Notes: generated by a model not told the origin, from the sequence alone. A DNA stretch of 64,000 nt from DASRWI01 sp035654655 (GCA_035654655.1 DASRWI010000012.1:46371-110370); one strand, 5' to 3'. Positions 54,194-62,898 are shown, numbered from the stretch's first letter. Numbers and translations are program-made.

Positions 54194-56050
54194 TTACCTT
54201 TTTCTTTTTTGCTGGTCTTTAGCTTTTTTAGCATTTTCTTCAGCTGCATGCATTAGTTTTTCCATGAAGCCGCCTGACTTCTTTGGATTCTTAACCGGTT
54301 CAAGGACAACTCCTTTACTGTGGTGGTTTAACCAATATTGTTGTCCAATAGATAACAAATTAAACATAAAATAGTACAAGTTCAAACCTGACGGCCAGCT
54401 CATAAATAATAATGTCAACATTACAGGCATTATATATATCATCGCCTGCTGAGTCGGATCCTTCATTGTCATCTTCTGCTGTACAAATGTAGTTATACCC
54501 ATTACAACAGCAAGACCTGCAATAATATCAATATTGAATAAAGGTAATTTAAATGGAAGATGTAAAATTACATCAGGACGTGAAAGGTCTGTTATCCATA
54601 ACATAAATGGCTGATGACGTAATTCTATTGCACCCTGGAATAATCCAAATAACGCAATGAATATAGGCATCTGCAACACCAAAGGTAAACATCCGCCTGC
54701 AGGATTTATTCCATAAGTTGAATAAAGCTTCATTGTTTCTTTTTGCAATTTAGCTTTATCATCTGCAAATTTTTCTTTTATTTCTGCAATCTTGGGCTGT
54801 AACAACTGCATCTTCTGCATTGACTGCATTTGCTTACGGCTAAGTGGAATCATTAACAACTTAATGATAATTGAGAATACAATAATTACAAATCCATAGT
54901 TAGGAATTATTGTATGTAAAAAAGTGAATAGTGGAAGAAGAATATATTCAGCAATTGGACGAACAACAAACTTTAAACCAAAGAAACTACCGAAGTCGAC
55001 TTCTGCTTCGAAATTTTTGTTGTAAGCTTTTAACTGGTCATAGTTAACGGGACCCATGTAAATCAAGAATGAATTTTTTTCAACAGGATTGTTTTTGAAA
55101 TTCAAATTCAATCTTGCACTATAGAATTCATCAACTCCCTGATTGTTTTTTCCTACCCTGGTTCCTTTAACATAATAACCATCAACTGTTGATGCATCCT
55201 TGGGAGCAACAATAGCCGTAAAGTATTTATTTCTTACAGACATCCATTCTACTTTGCCATTATTAGTTCCTTCGATAGGCTTATCAAAATCTGTAGCATC
55301 AATAATTACTTTTTCATCACCATAGTAAACACTTGCATTAGAATAATTTGCTTCGTCAACTGAATTCTCTTCAACAAAATTTAAACCTGAATCCCAAACT
55401 ATATCAACAGCATTGTTAGCAACCTGATTATTGAAATTATCCATTTCAACATCAGCATTAAGGTCATACTTGTTTCCTGTGAAGGTATATGTTTTCTTGA
55501 TAGAGCGATTATTTTCTAACTGAGCAGTATAAGTAACAATTAAGGTTTGGTCTTTGGTTACTCTATTAAATGATTTAGCATCGGTTGTAAAACCAATTTT
55601 TGCTGTATTAACCTGCTTGCCGGAATTAGTTACGAAGGCAATATCAAAAGCATTTCCTCTATCATAATTAATTAACTGTGCACCGCTTTTGTAATAATCG
55701 TTTAATGTTTTCTTCTCATCCACCGGCATACTTGAATACCAATTGTTATGATTCTTCAAATAATACTTATGAATGTTACCACCTTTGGTAGAAAGTTCAA
55801 TAATAGCATCATCAGTTTCAATGGTAGTAATAGATTCAGGGATATTAACTTCAGGTTTTACTTCTTCAGTTTTAACAACTTGAGTAGTATCCTTTTGTTT
55901 TAACTTTAATGAATCAATTTTCTGAGATGTTTGGGTTGAATCTTTTAAATGAGTTGGTGGATTAATAGGAGGTTCAGGTGTATTGAGATACAGCCAGGTA
56001 ATAAAAATAGCACCGATTAATATGAAGGCAAATACTGTTCTTTTATCCAT
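54194..56050 (-). CDS. yidC: Membrane protein insertase YidC
   Basis: A 618-residue inner-membrane protein with an N-terminal helix (about 5-23), a large periplasmic domain (about 60-340) and the conserved insertase core from about 355 (FLHTIIPNYGFVIIVFSIIIK, then MQKMQLLQPKIAEIKEKF and GGCLPLVLQMPIFIALF). The C-terminal tail is Lys-rich, as expected for ribosome contact. It inserts and folds inner-membrane proteins with or without SecYEG. Gene order rpmH-rnpA-yidD-yidC is the standard one. Confidence 0.96.
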   Translation of the reverse strand: MDKRTVFAFILIGAIFITWLYLNTPEPPINPPTHLKDSTQTSQKIDSLKLKQKDTTQVVKTEEVKPEVNIPESITTIETDDAIIELSTKGGNIHKYYLKNHNNWYSSMPVDEKKTLNDYYKSGAQLINYDRGNAFDIAFVTNSGKQVNTAKIGFTTDAKSFNRVTKDQTLIVTYTAQLENNRSIKKTYTFTGNKYDLNADVEMDNFNNQVANNAVDIVWDSGLNFVEENSVDEANYSNASVYYGDEKVIIDATDFDKPIEGTNNGKVEWMSVRNKYFTAIVAPKDASTVDGYYVKGTRVGKNNQGVDEFYSARLNLNFKNNPVEKNSFLIYMGPVNYDQLKAYNKNFEAEVDFGSFFGLKFVVRPIAEYILLPLFTFLHTIIPNYGFVIIVFSIIIKLLMIPLSRKQMQSMQKMQLLQPKIAEIKEKFADDKAKLQKETMKLYSTYGINPAGGCLPLVLQMPIFIALFGLFQGAIELRHQPFMLWITDLSRPDVILHLPFKLPLFNIDIIAGLAVVMGITTFVQQKMTMKDPTQQAMIYIMPVMLTLLFMSWPSGLNLYYFMFNLLSIGQQYWLNHHSKGVVLEPVKNPKKSGGFMEKLMHAAEENAKKAKDQQKRKR

Positions 56051-56065
56051 AAATAATTTTTTCTC

Positions 56066-56275
56066 TTAATCTAAGGGATCAAGCCCTCCTTTATTGAAGG
56101 GGTTGCATCTTAAAATCCGCCAAACTGCTTTTGCACCGCCTTTGAAAATACCGTATTTGGTTATTGCCTGAACGGCATATTCAGAACAGGTGGGAGAGAA
56201 CCTGCAGGATGGAGGAAATAAGGGTGATATAAACTTTTGATATAATCTAATAATAAATACAAAAATCTTACGCAT
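56066..56275 (-). CDS. yidD: Membrane protein insertion efficiency factor YidD
   Basis: A 69-residue protein with the complete YidD motif RLYQKFISPLFPPSCRFSP, then TCSEYAVQAI and GGLDPLD. It lies between rnpA and yidC, 15 bases before yidC and directly after rnpA. It helps YidC-dependent insertion. Confidence 0.95.
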   Translation of the reverse strand: MRKIFVFIIRLYQKFISPLFPPSCRFSPTCSEYAVQAITKYGIFKGGAKAVWRILRCNPFNKGGLDPLD

Positions 56276-56674
56276 CTACAAACCATCAGCAATCTTATGC
56301 ATTAACTCCACTAAATTGGGAAAAATATCAGATAGTTTTACGAAATTATTATTCTTTTTGTTTAAATGATATGCAGAAAATACAACTTTTATTTGAACTT
56401 TCTTCTCAATGACTATTGGAAGAAGAATATGTTTGTTTAATCTGTAAGATTCTTTAATTAATCTTTTAACTCTGTTCCGCCAGACGGCATTGCCACTTTT
56501 ACGATTAACTGCTGCGGCTATTTTAACAGAAGGTTCCGCAGCATTCAATTCCTTTACAAAGATAGCTTTAAGCTTATAATCGGAAGAATAAAAAATAGTA
56601 CCGGATGAATATATAACTTCAAAATCTTTTTTACTTTTAATCCTTTCAACAGAAGAAAGCTTAAAAGAAACCAA
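56276..56674 (-). CDS. rnpA: Ribonuclease P protein component
   Basis: A 132-residue basic protein with KLSSVERIKSKKDFEVI at the start and the RNR-type RNA-binding motif NRKSGNAVWRNRVKRL (about 57-72), which defines RnpA. It pairs with the RNase P RNA to mature tRNA 5' ends. The start appears to be a TTG at 56674, 7 bases after the rpmH stop; no ATG lies upstream in frame before the rpmH stop. Confidence 0.92.
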   Translation of the reverse strand: MVSFKLSSVERIKSKKDFEVIYSSGTIFYSSDYKLKAIFVKELNAAEPSVKIAAAVNRKSGNAVWRNRVKRLIKESYRLNKHILLPIVIEKKVQIKVVFSAYHLNKKNNNFVKLSDIFPNLVELMHKIADGL

Positions 56675-56681
56675 TTAGATA

Positions 56682-56828
56682 CTATCCTTCGTCGCTTACA
56701 GTAAGTTTTTTTCTACCTTTAGCTCTACGGGATGCAAGTACTTTTCTACCGTTTTTGGTACTCATTCTTTCTCTAAACCCGTGTTTATTTTTTCTTTTCC
56801 TATTACTTGGCTGATATGTTCTTTTCAT
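56682..56828 (-). CDS. rpmH: 50S ribosomal protein L34
   Basis: A 48-residue basic protein too short for many gene finders: MKRTYQPSNRKRKNKHGF, then RMSTKNGRKVLASRRAKGR, the L34 signature. It heads the rpmH-rnpA-yidD-yidC operon and is divergent from dnaA, with the probable origin between. Confidence 0.97.
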   Translation of the reverse strand: MKRTYQPSNRKRKNKHGFRERMSTKNGRKVLASRRAKGRKKLTVSDEG

Positions 56829-57258
56829 TGTTTACTCCATTATCCAAAAAAGACTTCAAAGATAACACTGAATTAATTAAGTTTCAATAGATAAGATACT
56901 TTTTATGGAATGTAATTTATAATTTATTTTTAGAATTTTAAAGAATTAATTTGCAGGGTATAAAAGAAGTTCCTATTTTTTCTCTACAATAAGTGTCTTC
57001 TGAAAGTGTGTAAAACATGTGGATAACTTTTTTCTGTGAAAATGTTCCACAGCACAAACAGGCACTTTTTGTCCCCCTTTGTGAATAGTTTGTGTTCATT
57101 AAATTTAAACGAGTTTTTTTATTTGCTTATAAAATATGTAGTTACAAGAATTTACTTAATGTTAATAACTTGTTGATAATTATTTTATTAGTTTTGTTGG
57201 TACGCTTTTTTCTATAATTTTTCATGTTTTTTAACTTTTTCGTTTGTGGATAAATAAA
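56829..57258. other. Probable chromosomal replication origin region (oriC) with DnaA boxes
   Basis: This AT-rich region between divergent rpmH and dnaA holds two perfect DnaA boxes (TGTGGATAA at 57018-57026 and 57245-57253) and two with one mismatch (TTATCCAAA at 56840-56848, TGTTGATAA at 57171-57179). The last perfect box lies 5 bases before the dnaA ATG and may also autoregulate dnaA. Very AT-rich stretches (56905-56945, 57110-57240) could be unwinding elements. The rpmH/dnaA location is a classical origin site. No skew calculation was made. Confidence 0.65.
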
Positions 57259-58659
57259 ATGCTTAATATTCTTCATGCTGAAGAAAAAATTAATAATAGT
57301 TTTTTAGCGGTTTGGAAAGACTGCTTAAAAGTTATAAAAGACAATGTTTCTGATCTGACCTACAACACATGGTTCTTACCAATTAAGCCTGTAGAGCTAG
57401 AGAATTCAATACTAAAAGTTCAATTACCAAATCAATTTTTCTGGGAATGGATTGATGAACATTTTAATACTTTGATCAATAAAGCAGTTCAGGAGGTATT
57501 AGGTCCTAATGCGAAATTGAACTACGTTATTGCTGAAGATAAAGATTATGTTCCTGAACCTCCTGCTGTTCCTATTCAGGTAGTGCTGCCCAAACCAGTT
57601 GCAACTGCTAAAACAAGACAGACATTCGATTCATTTCTTAACCCAAGATATACTTTCGAAAACTTCATTAAAGGAGAAGGTAACCAGCTTGCACGTGCAG
57701 CTGCAGGTGCTATTGGAGATAATCCAGGTGGAACTTCTTTTAATCCATTATTTATTTATGGAGGTGTAGGTTTAGGAAAAACTCATCTTATACAAGCAAT
57801 TGGAAATAAGATTGTTCAGGACTTTCCTGAAAAGAAGGTTATCTATCTTTCATCAGATAAATTTACAGTAGAATTTGTAGAAGCGATTCAATCAAATAAG
57901 GTAAATGAATTTCAAAGTTTCTATCGCAACATTGATGCATTAATAATTGATGACATTCAATTCTTAATTGGAAAAGAAAAAACACAGGATTTGTTCTTCC
58001 ACATTTTTAATACTTTGCATCAATCAAGAAAACAAATAATCTTATCATCAGATAAGCCGCCAAAAGATTTAAAGGGATTAGATGATAGATTGATATCAAG
58101 ATTCCAGTGGGGATTGGCTGCAGACATTCAACCACCTGACCTTGAAACCCGTATAGCAATCTTAAAAAGAAAAGCTGATGATTACGGAATGTACATTAGT
58201 CCTGCATTGCTTGAATACATAGCAAGCAGCATTACATCAAATATTCGCGAGCTTGAAGGATGCCTAATAAAGCTTTTAGCAAATGCATCCTTAAATAACA
58301 AAGAAATTAATTTAGAGCTTGCAAAAAAGACAGTGGCTGAAATTGCTACAGATAGAAAAGTAAACATTACCATTGAACATATAACAAAAGCAGTGTGCAG
58401 TTATATGAAAATTGATGAGAACAAATTGCGTGATAAGACAAGAAAAAAAGAAATAGTTTTAACACGTCAATTAGCAATGTACTTAACAAAAAGATTAACA
58501 AAGCAATCATTAAAAAGCATAGGGTTGTACTTTGGAGGCAGAGACCACTCAACTGTAATTCACGCTTGTGAAACAATTGAGCAGGCATATGTAACCGACA
58601 AACATATTAAAGACCTTTGCGACACCTTAAGAACGCAAATAGAATTAAGCTGTTCGTAA
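57259..58659 (+). CDS. dnaA: Chromosomal replication initiator DnaA
   Basis: The ATG at 57259 gives MLNILHAEEKINNSFLAVWK; a TTG at 57244 would place a DnaA box inside the gene. The 466-residue protein has domain I (about 10-85), a short linker, the AAA+ domain III with Walker A GGVGLGKTHL and Walker B IDDIQFL, and the C-terminal DNA-binding domain IV with the signature GGRDHSTVIHACETIE. It opens the origin by binding DnaA boxes such as those just upstream. A hairpin terminator follows. Confidence 0.97.
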   Translation: MLNILHAEEKINNSFLAVWKDCLKVIKDNVSDLTYNTWFLPIKPVELENSILKVQLPNQFFWEWIDEHFNTLINKAVQEVLGPNAKLNYVIAEDKDYVPEPPAVPIQVVLPKPVATAKTRQTFDSFLNPRYTFENFIKGEGNQLARAAAGAIGDNPGGTSFNPLFIYGGVGLGKTHLIQAIGNKIVQDFPEKKVIYLSSDKFTVEFVEAIQSNKVNEFQSFYRNIDALIIDDIQFLIGKEKTQDLFFHIFNTLHQSRKQIILSSDKPPKDLKGLDDRLISRFQWGLAADIQPPDLETRIAILKRKADDYGMYISPALLEYIASSITSNIRELEGCLIKLLANASLNNKEINLELAKKTVAEIATDRKVNITIEHITKAVCSYMKIDENKLRDKTRKKEIVLTRQLAMYLTKRLTKQSLKSIGLYFGGRDHSTVIHACETIEQAYVTDKHIKDLCDTLRTQIELSCS

Positions 58660-58686
58660 TAATTGTTGTTCGTTTTATTTAATTAG

Positions 58687-58719
58687 AAAAGCTGCCAATT
58701 AATTTTGACAGCTTTTTTT
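58687..58719 (+). terminator. Rho-independent terminator of dnaA
   Basis: The arms AAAAGCTG (58687-58694) and CAGCTTTT (58709-58716), extended by further pairs around one mismatch, with a T-run of seven, lie 28 bases after the dnaA stop. Confidence 0.82.
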
Positions 58720-58730
58720 ATATCTACTAT

Positions 58731-58780
58731 GTCATTGCGAGGCGCGGGCAAGCTGTCGTAGGACTCCTCGCAAAGACACT
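58731..58780. repeat. Dispersed GCAATCTC-type repeat fragment (family B)
   Basis: GTCATTGCGAGGCGCGGGC... with CTCCTCGCAAAGACAC forms a short inverted copy of the CATTGCGAGG module seen at 26755 and 31930. It lies between the dnaA terminator and the sorting-domain fragment. Confidence 0.65.
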
Positions 58781-58786
58781 AAAGTG

Positions 58787-58846
58787 TTACTTCATCAGAA
58801 TCATTTTCTTTGTTTGAATATAATCTCCAGCTTTTAACAAATAATT
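58787..58846 (-). pseudogene. Orphan fragment of a T9SS sorting domain
   Basis: Read on the minus strand, the last 19 codons before a TAA at 58787-58789 spell NYLLKAGDYIQTKKMILMK, the standard end of the local sorting domains (compare TKKMMLMK at 23368 and 49339). No NYPNPFNPST motif or frame continues upstream on that strand. It is the 3' stub of a lost secreted-protein gene, next to a repeat copy. Confidence 0.7.
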
Positions 58847-58919
58847 TTTCCTTTTCCATCTTTTCCATTCTTTTATATATATTTGATATCAAGATTTTTT
58901 ATCCTTTTGGAGAACTAAT

Positions 58920-59789
58920 ATGTTATTCCTCATTTGCCTGGCTGCTGCGGTTGTTTCGTTTTCTGTTTATCTGAATACTAAAAAGAACGGTCAAAAATAT
59001 GAATGGACTGTTGCTTTAATAGTTTTCTTTATTGCAATTCTTATTTCATTCCTTCAGTTCTTTACTATCATTCCTGCCGGACACGTTGGCGTTGTTGACT
59101 TCTTTGGTCGCGTAAGTGATAATACTTTAAAGCCTGGAATCAATTTTGTTAATCCAATGGCAACTGTTGTTAAGTTTGATGCTCGTACACAGGAGCTTAA
59201 GGAGGCAATGAATGTTCCTTCAAAAGAGGGACTTGCAGTTCAGCTTGAGATAAGTCTGCTCTTTCATATGAGCTTAGAAAACGCAAACAGGATTTATAAA
59301 TCTGTTGGTGAAGATTATGTTCAAAGAATAATTCTGCCACAGTTTAGAAGCGTTGTCCGTGGAGTAACTGCACGCTACGATGCACGTGCTCTTTATACTG
59401 CAGAAAGAGAAAAGCTTGGTAAGGAAATTGAATCTGAATTAACAAAACTTATTGCTCCAAGAGGAATTACTTTAGAGAATGCCCCATTACGACAGATTAC
59501 TCTTCCTCCGGGATTGACAGCATCCATTGAGGAAAAATTAAAAGCTGAACAGGAAAGTCAGCGTATGCAGTTTATTCTTTTAAAAGAAACTCAGGAAGCT
59601 GAACGTAAAAGAATTGAAGCTAAAGGTATTGCAGATTTCCAGAGTATTGTTTCCCAAGGTATAAGTGACCAATTATTAAGATGGAAGGGTATTGAAGCAA
59701 CTGAAAAACTTGCGAATTCTCCTAACTCCAAAGTCATAGTCATTGGGGGTAAAGATGGACTCCCAATTATTTTAGGTAATGATAAATAA
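58920..59789 (+). CDS. SPFH/prohibitin-family membrane protein
   Basis: A 289-residue protein with two N-terminal hydrophobic segments (about 1-18 and 27-50) and a prohibitin-type SPFH domain (GHVGVVDFFGRVSDNTLKPG, about 56-75; DARTQELKEAMNVPSKEG). A coiled-coil tail (KLKAEQESQRMQF...EAERKRIEAKG, about 205-240) follows. It resembles prohibitin and HflC more than flotillin. Such proteins form ring-like membrane scaffolds. A tiny gene follows 27 bases later. Confidence 0.87.
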   Translation: MLFLICLAAAVVSFSVYLNTKKNGQKYEWTVALIVFFIAILISFLQFFTIIPAGHVGVVDFFGRVSDNTLKPGINFVNPMATVVKFDARTQELKEAMNVPSKEGLAVQLEISLLFHMSLENANRIYKSVGEDYVQRIILPQFRSVVRGVTARYDARALYTAEREKLGKEIESELTKLIAPRGITLENAPLRQITLPPGLTASIEEKLKAEQESQRMQFILLKETQEAERKRIEAKGIADFQSIVSQGISDQLLRWKGIEATEKLANSPNSKVIVIGGKDGLPIILGNDK

Positions 59790-59816
59790 TTAAACTTAAA
59801 TTAAAGGAATATTAAA

Positions 59817-59978
59817 ATGGCTGATAAAGTGAAAGTTGATGGCGGTTTTGGTATTATTTGGTTCATAGGCTGGTTGTTTACTATTGGTTATTTAAAATTA
59901 TCTTTCTGGAATGGAGTTCTTGGCATTATCGTTTGGCCTTATTTCCTAGGCGATCATTTTGCTAATTGGGTAAAATAG
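59817..59978 (+). CDS. Small hydrophobic protein, 53 aa
   Basis: A short frame from ATG 59817 to TAG 59976-59978: MADKVKVDGGFGIIWFIGWL then FTIGYLKLSFWNGVLGIIVW and a hydrophilic end. AAAGGAA lies 8-14 bases upstream. It has one or two membrane segments rich in Trp and Gly. The 27-base gap to the SPFH gene suggests a shared transcript and a membrane partner; function unknown. Confidence 0.7.
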   Translation: MADKVKVDGGFGIIWFIGWLFTIGYLKLSFWNGVLGIIVWPYFLGDHFANWVK

Positions 59979-59989
59979 CATAGTACATC

Positions 59990-60141
59990 GCCAACTGTCA
60001 TCCCGAGGGTAGTCATCCACCTTAAGCGGTGTGTTTAATGACGACCGTGGGGATCTCTGACATAGTGAAGACAGAATGTTTTGCTTCGGGGCTTCTCGAT
60101 ACATTTTCGTCCTTTGGACGAAAACACTCGAAGACCCTTCG
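59990..60141. repeat. Composite dispersed repeat (family B), copy 2
   Basis: Carries module 2 (ATCTCTGACATAGTG, 60053-60067, with CCACCTTAAGCGGTG) then module 1 (CTTCGGGGCTTCTCGATACA...ACACTCGAAGACCCTTCG, about 60080-60140), the reverse of the order and strand at 45920-46170. The end runs up to the stop of the aminotransferase gene. Confidence 0.75.
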
Positions 60142-61293
60142 CTATATATTTCTTAATCTTCTCGCTCCCTCAATAAGGACATCATCTTTCTTTGCAAAGC
60201 ATATACGAATTAATTTGTAATCACTTTTACTGCTCATAAATGGCGACAATGGAATTGCTGCCACTTTATATTTCTTTACCATCCACTCACAAAATTCCAT
60301 ATCATTCAAATCAGATATTTCAGAGTAATCAAACAATTGAAAGTATGTACTTTTTGTTGGTGTGAATTTGAATCTTGAGCCTTTCATATTTTTTAATAAC
60401 AAATCTCTTTTGCTTTGATAAAATTCTGGAAGTGCAAGGTAGTGAGCTTTGTTTTTCATAAAATCTGCATAAGCGTGCTGCACAGGTGTATTAACAGCAA
60501 AGGTAATGAACTGATGCATCTTTCTAAATTCATCTGTCATCTTTTCAGGGGCAAGGGTGTAGCCAACCTTCCATCCTGTGGAATGATATGTTTTGCCAAA
60601 TGAGGATATTACAAAACTTCTTTCAGATAATTCTTTTGAAGATGATAATGAATTATGTTTTTGCCCATCAAAAATTATATGCTCGTAAACTTCATCGCTG
60701 ATAATTATAATATTTGTATTTCTTGTAATTTCTTCAAGAGCATTTATATCTTCTTGGGTTAATATGCTTCCTGTTGGATTATGAGGAGAGTTAACAATAA
60801 TAAGTTTAGTTTTGTTAGAAATTTTTTCTTTGACGGCATTCCAATTGTAAGTAAAATCCGGTAGTTCAAGTTGAATAGGAACAGGAATACCTCCGCAAGC
60901 TTTTACCACAGGAATATAAAGGTCATATGCAGGTTCAAAAATTATTACTTCATCATCTTTATTTATTACTGTTGTTATTGCAGTATATAATGATTGAGTA
61001 GCACCGGCAGTAATTGTAATTTCACTTACAGGATTATATTTCCTTCCATAAAGCTCAAAAACTTTTTCAGAAATTTTTTCTCTTAATGCAGGAACACCCG
61101 GCATAGGTGCATATTGGTTAAATCCGCTATGAATTTTTTCATTAACAAGCTGTAGCAATTCTTCGGGAGGATTAAAATCAGGAAAGCCCTGCGATAAATT
61201 CAATGCATTATTATCCATTGCAAGCTTTGTCATTACAGCAAAAATAGAAGTTTCAACTCCTGACATTTTTGAGTTTAAGTTAATCATTGTCAT
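60142..61293 (-). CDS. PLP-dependent aminotransferase, methionine aminotransferase (YbdL) type
   Basis: A 383-residue class I/II fold type I aminotransferase, with the ATG at 61293 chosen; another ATG lies two codons on and no clear ribosome-binding site decides. NLSQGFPDFNPP, GFNQYAPMPGVPALRE and SPHNPTGS are close to E. coli YbdL. The Schiff-base Lys is in SSFGKTYHSTGWKVG. YbdL-like enzymes transaminate methionine and aromatic residues with 2-oxo acids, so a role in methionine salvage or glutamine-K type reactions is likely. Confidence 0.87.
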   Translation of the reverse strand: MTMINLNSKMSGVETSIFAVMTKLAMDNNALNLSQGFPDFNPPEELLQLVNEKIHSGFNQYAPMPGVPALREKISEKVFELYGRKYNPVSEITITAGATQSLYTAITTVINKDDEVIIFEPAYDLYIPVVKACGGIPVPIQLELPDFTYNWNAVKEKISNKTKLIIVNSPHNPTGSILTQEDINALEEITRNTNIIIISDEVYEHIIFDGQKHNSLSSSKELSERSFVISSFGKTYHSTGWKVGYTLAPEKMTDEFRKMHQFITFAVNTPVQHAYADFMKNKAHYLALPEFYQSKRDLLLKNMKGSRFKFTPTKSTYFQLFDYSEISDLNDMEFCEWMVKKYKVAAIPLSPFMSSKSDYKLIRICFAKKDDVLIEGARRLRNI

Positions 61294-61363
61294 CAGCAAA
61301 AATTATTTTATTAAAAATTTAAGGTAAGAAAAAAAATAAATTATAGAAAACTAAAAACAGGTT

Positions 61364-61397
61364 TAAAAAAGTAAAACCGGAAAATGTCCGGTCTTAC
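61364..61397 (-). terminator. Terminator of the matrixin gene
   Basis: Arms 61371-61381 and 61387-61397 pair at 10 of 11 positions around a 5-base loop; the plus-strand A-run before 61371 is a T-run downstream on the minus strand. Confidence 0.75.
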
Positions 61398-61422
61398 TAA
61401 AAAATAATATGTACTTTAATTG

Positions 61423-62358
61423 TCATCTATAAACTTCCGGATATTCCTGTGGTCTGTCTGCTTTGGTATCCTGATTTGTTAATCCTGCACCAGAAATAAA
61501 ATCAGATTTGTTAGACATAATTTTCTTTTCAAATCCAAGGTCAATAACTGATTGAAGAGCTTCAGAATCACCAAGGGATAATTCATTATACTGCATTCCA
61601 TCACTTGAATAAGGGTCAATGAAAGGAAACATAATATCAAAAATATTTTCACTATGGCCAAGACCAAGTGCGTGACCCATTTCGTGAATTAAAGTTGTCT
61701 TAATTTCGCCGGCAGTTATAACCTCTTCATCATACTTTAATAAACTAACTTCAACAATTGCTTTTTCGATTTTCTTTCCTTTACCAAGTTCATAATTAGT
61801 TAAGCCAAGAAAATTTTCATCATATTTTTTCATCAGGTTTTCTTCAAAAACAATAACTATATCGGCGTCATCTTCATTGTAAACGTAATTGAATTTTATT
61901 CTTTCATCAGCCATTTTCCAAACGCTCATAGAATAATCAACAAAACTTTTAAATTCAGGGAGGTAATATTTAGAATCCCCTTTGTCTATGTAGACTGTAA
62001 GGGGATAATCAGATTCATTCCAGTGTTTGCCATTCCAAAGAGTTCTGCCGGAAGGATCAATTTTAAAATAATTATAAGTGTATTCTTCTTTGAATTTCTT
62101 CTTTATAGTATTTTTATCTTTACTTGATTTTTCTTCAAATAAATAATCATCTTTATAATTTTTATTAGATTTACCGTCATAATCTTTTTTATAGGAATCA
62201 CTTTTACTATCTTCTTTACTTAAATCTTTATATTGAGATTCATACTTACTTTCAGCCTTAGGTTTTTTACTGTCATTGCCCCTCTGACTAAATAAAAATC
62301 CAGGAGTAATTAACAGTATGAAAACAAAAAGCTTTAAATTATTTATCATATGTTTCAT
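61423..62358 (-). CDS. Secreted matrixin-type metalloprotease
   Basis: With the ATG at 62358 (AGGA 6 bases upstream; an ATG at 62349 is possible) the 311-residue product has a signal peptide (about 1-24), a long Lys/Ser/Asp-rich low-complexity stretch (about 25-100) and a matrixin domain with zinc motif HEMGHALGLGH (His225, Glu226, His229, His235) and the downstream Met-turn IMFPFIDP. It should degrade extracellular proteins. No sorting domain is present. The charged N-terminal region is unusual and may be a propeptide. Confidence 0.85.
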   Translation of the reverse strand: MKHMINNLKLFVFILLITPGFLFSQRGNDSKKPKAESKYESQYKDLSKEDSKSDSYKKDYDGKSNKNYKDDYLFEEKSSKDKNTIKKKFKEEYTYNYFKIDPSGRTLWNGKHWNESDYPLTVYIDKGDSKYYLPEFKSFVDYSMSVWKMADERIKFNYVYNEDDADIVIVFEENLMKKYDENFLGLTNYELGKGKKIEKAIVEVSLLKYDEEVITAGEIKTTLIHEMGHALGLGHSENIFDIMFPFIDPYSSDGMQYNELSLGDSEALQSVIDLGFEKKIMSNKSDFISGAGLTNQDTKADRPQEYPEVYR

Positions 62359-62499
62359 ACCTTTTCCTATACATCTATTCAAAACAACTAAAATGAAGAT
62401 AGAAAATAAAATTTAAATGCTTGTAAGGAATATATCAGAGAAAAGGGGTTTTGTTAATAAGCACAATGAAGTTAAAGAGAAGTTAAAATAGATTGATGG

Positions 62500-62542
62500 A
62501 AAAAGAAAAAAGTTATTCCGGTTTTATTTTAGCCGGAATAAC
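62500..62542 (-). terminator. Terminator of the zinc-ribbon gene
   Basis: A perfect 10-bp stem (GTTATTCCGG at 62512-62521 with 62533-62542) preceded on the plus strand by an A-rich run, a T-run downstream on the minus strand. Confidence 0.8.
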
Positions 62543-62551
62543 AAAGAAATA

Positions 62552-62773
62552 TTATTTTGAATCTTTAGATTTATCAGGTTTAGGACCTTGAGGTTTTTTA
62601 TAATCTGTCTGATAAAAACCAGTTCCCTTAAAAATAGGACCAGCACCTGGACCAATAAGTCTTTTTAATTCACCTTCACATTTAGGACAAACTTTCAATG
62701 GTTCAGCGGTCATTGGCTGAAATTTTTCAAATTCATATCCGCAATTCAAACATCTATAATCGTATGTCGGCAT
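62552..62773 (-). CDS. FmdB-family zinc-ribbon protein
   Basis: A 73-residue protein with knuckles CLNC and CPKC in MPTYDYRCLNCGYEFE...LKVCPKCEGELKRLIGPGAG, the FmdB/CxxC_CXXC_SSSS pattern. It is the plain form of the family, with a short Lys/Pro-rich tail and no Cys-rich extension, unlike the protein at 5783-6028. It stands alone with a strong terminator after it. Function in this group is not established. Confidence 0.85.
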   Translation of the reverse strand: MPTYDYRCLNCGYEFEKFQPMTAEPLKVCPKCEGELKRLIGPGAGPIFKGTGFYQTDYKKPQGPKPDKSKDSK

Positions 62774-62898
62774 AAAATATAAGCTCCTTTTTTCAGAAAA
62801 TATCTAATCAAACTTAATGAAATTATCGAAAAATTTCTATAAATTAACTCCGTTGTTTTAAAAAGTTTTCAAAAAGATAATATAATTTAGATTAAAAT

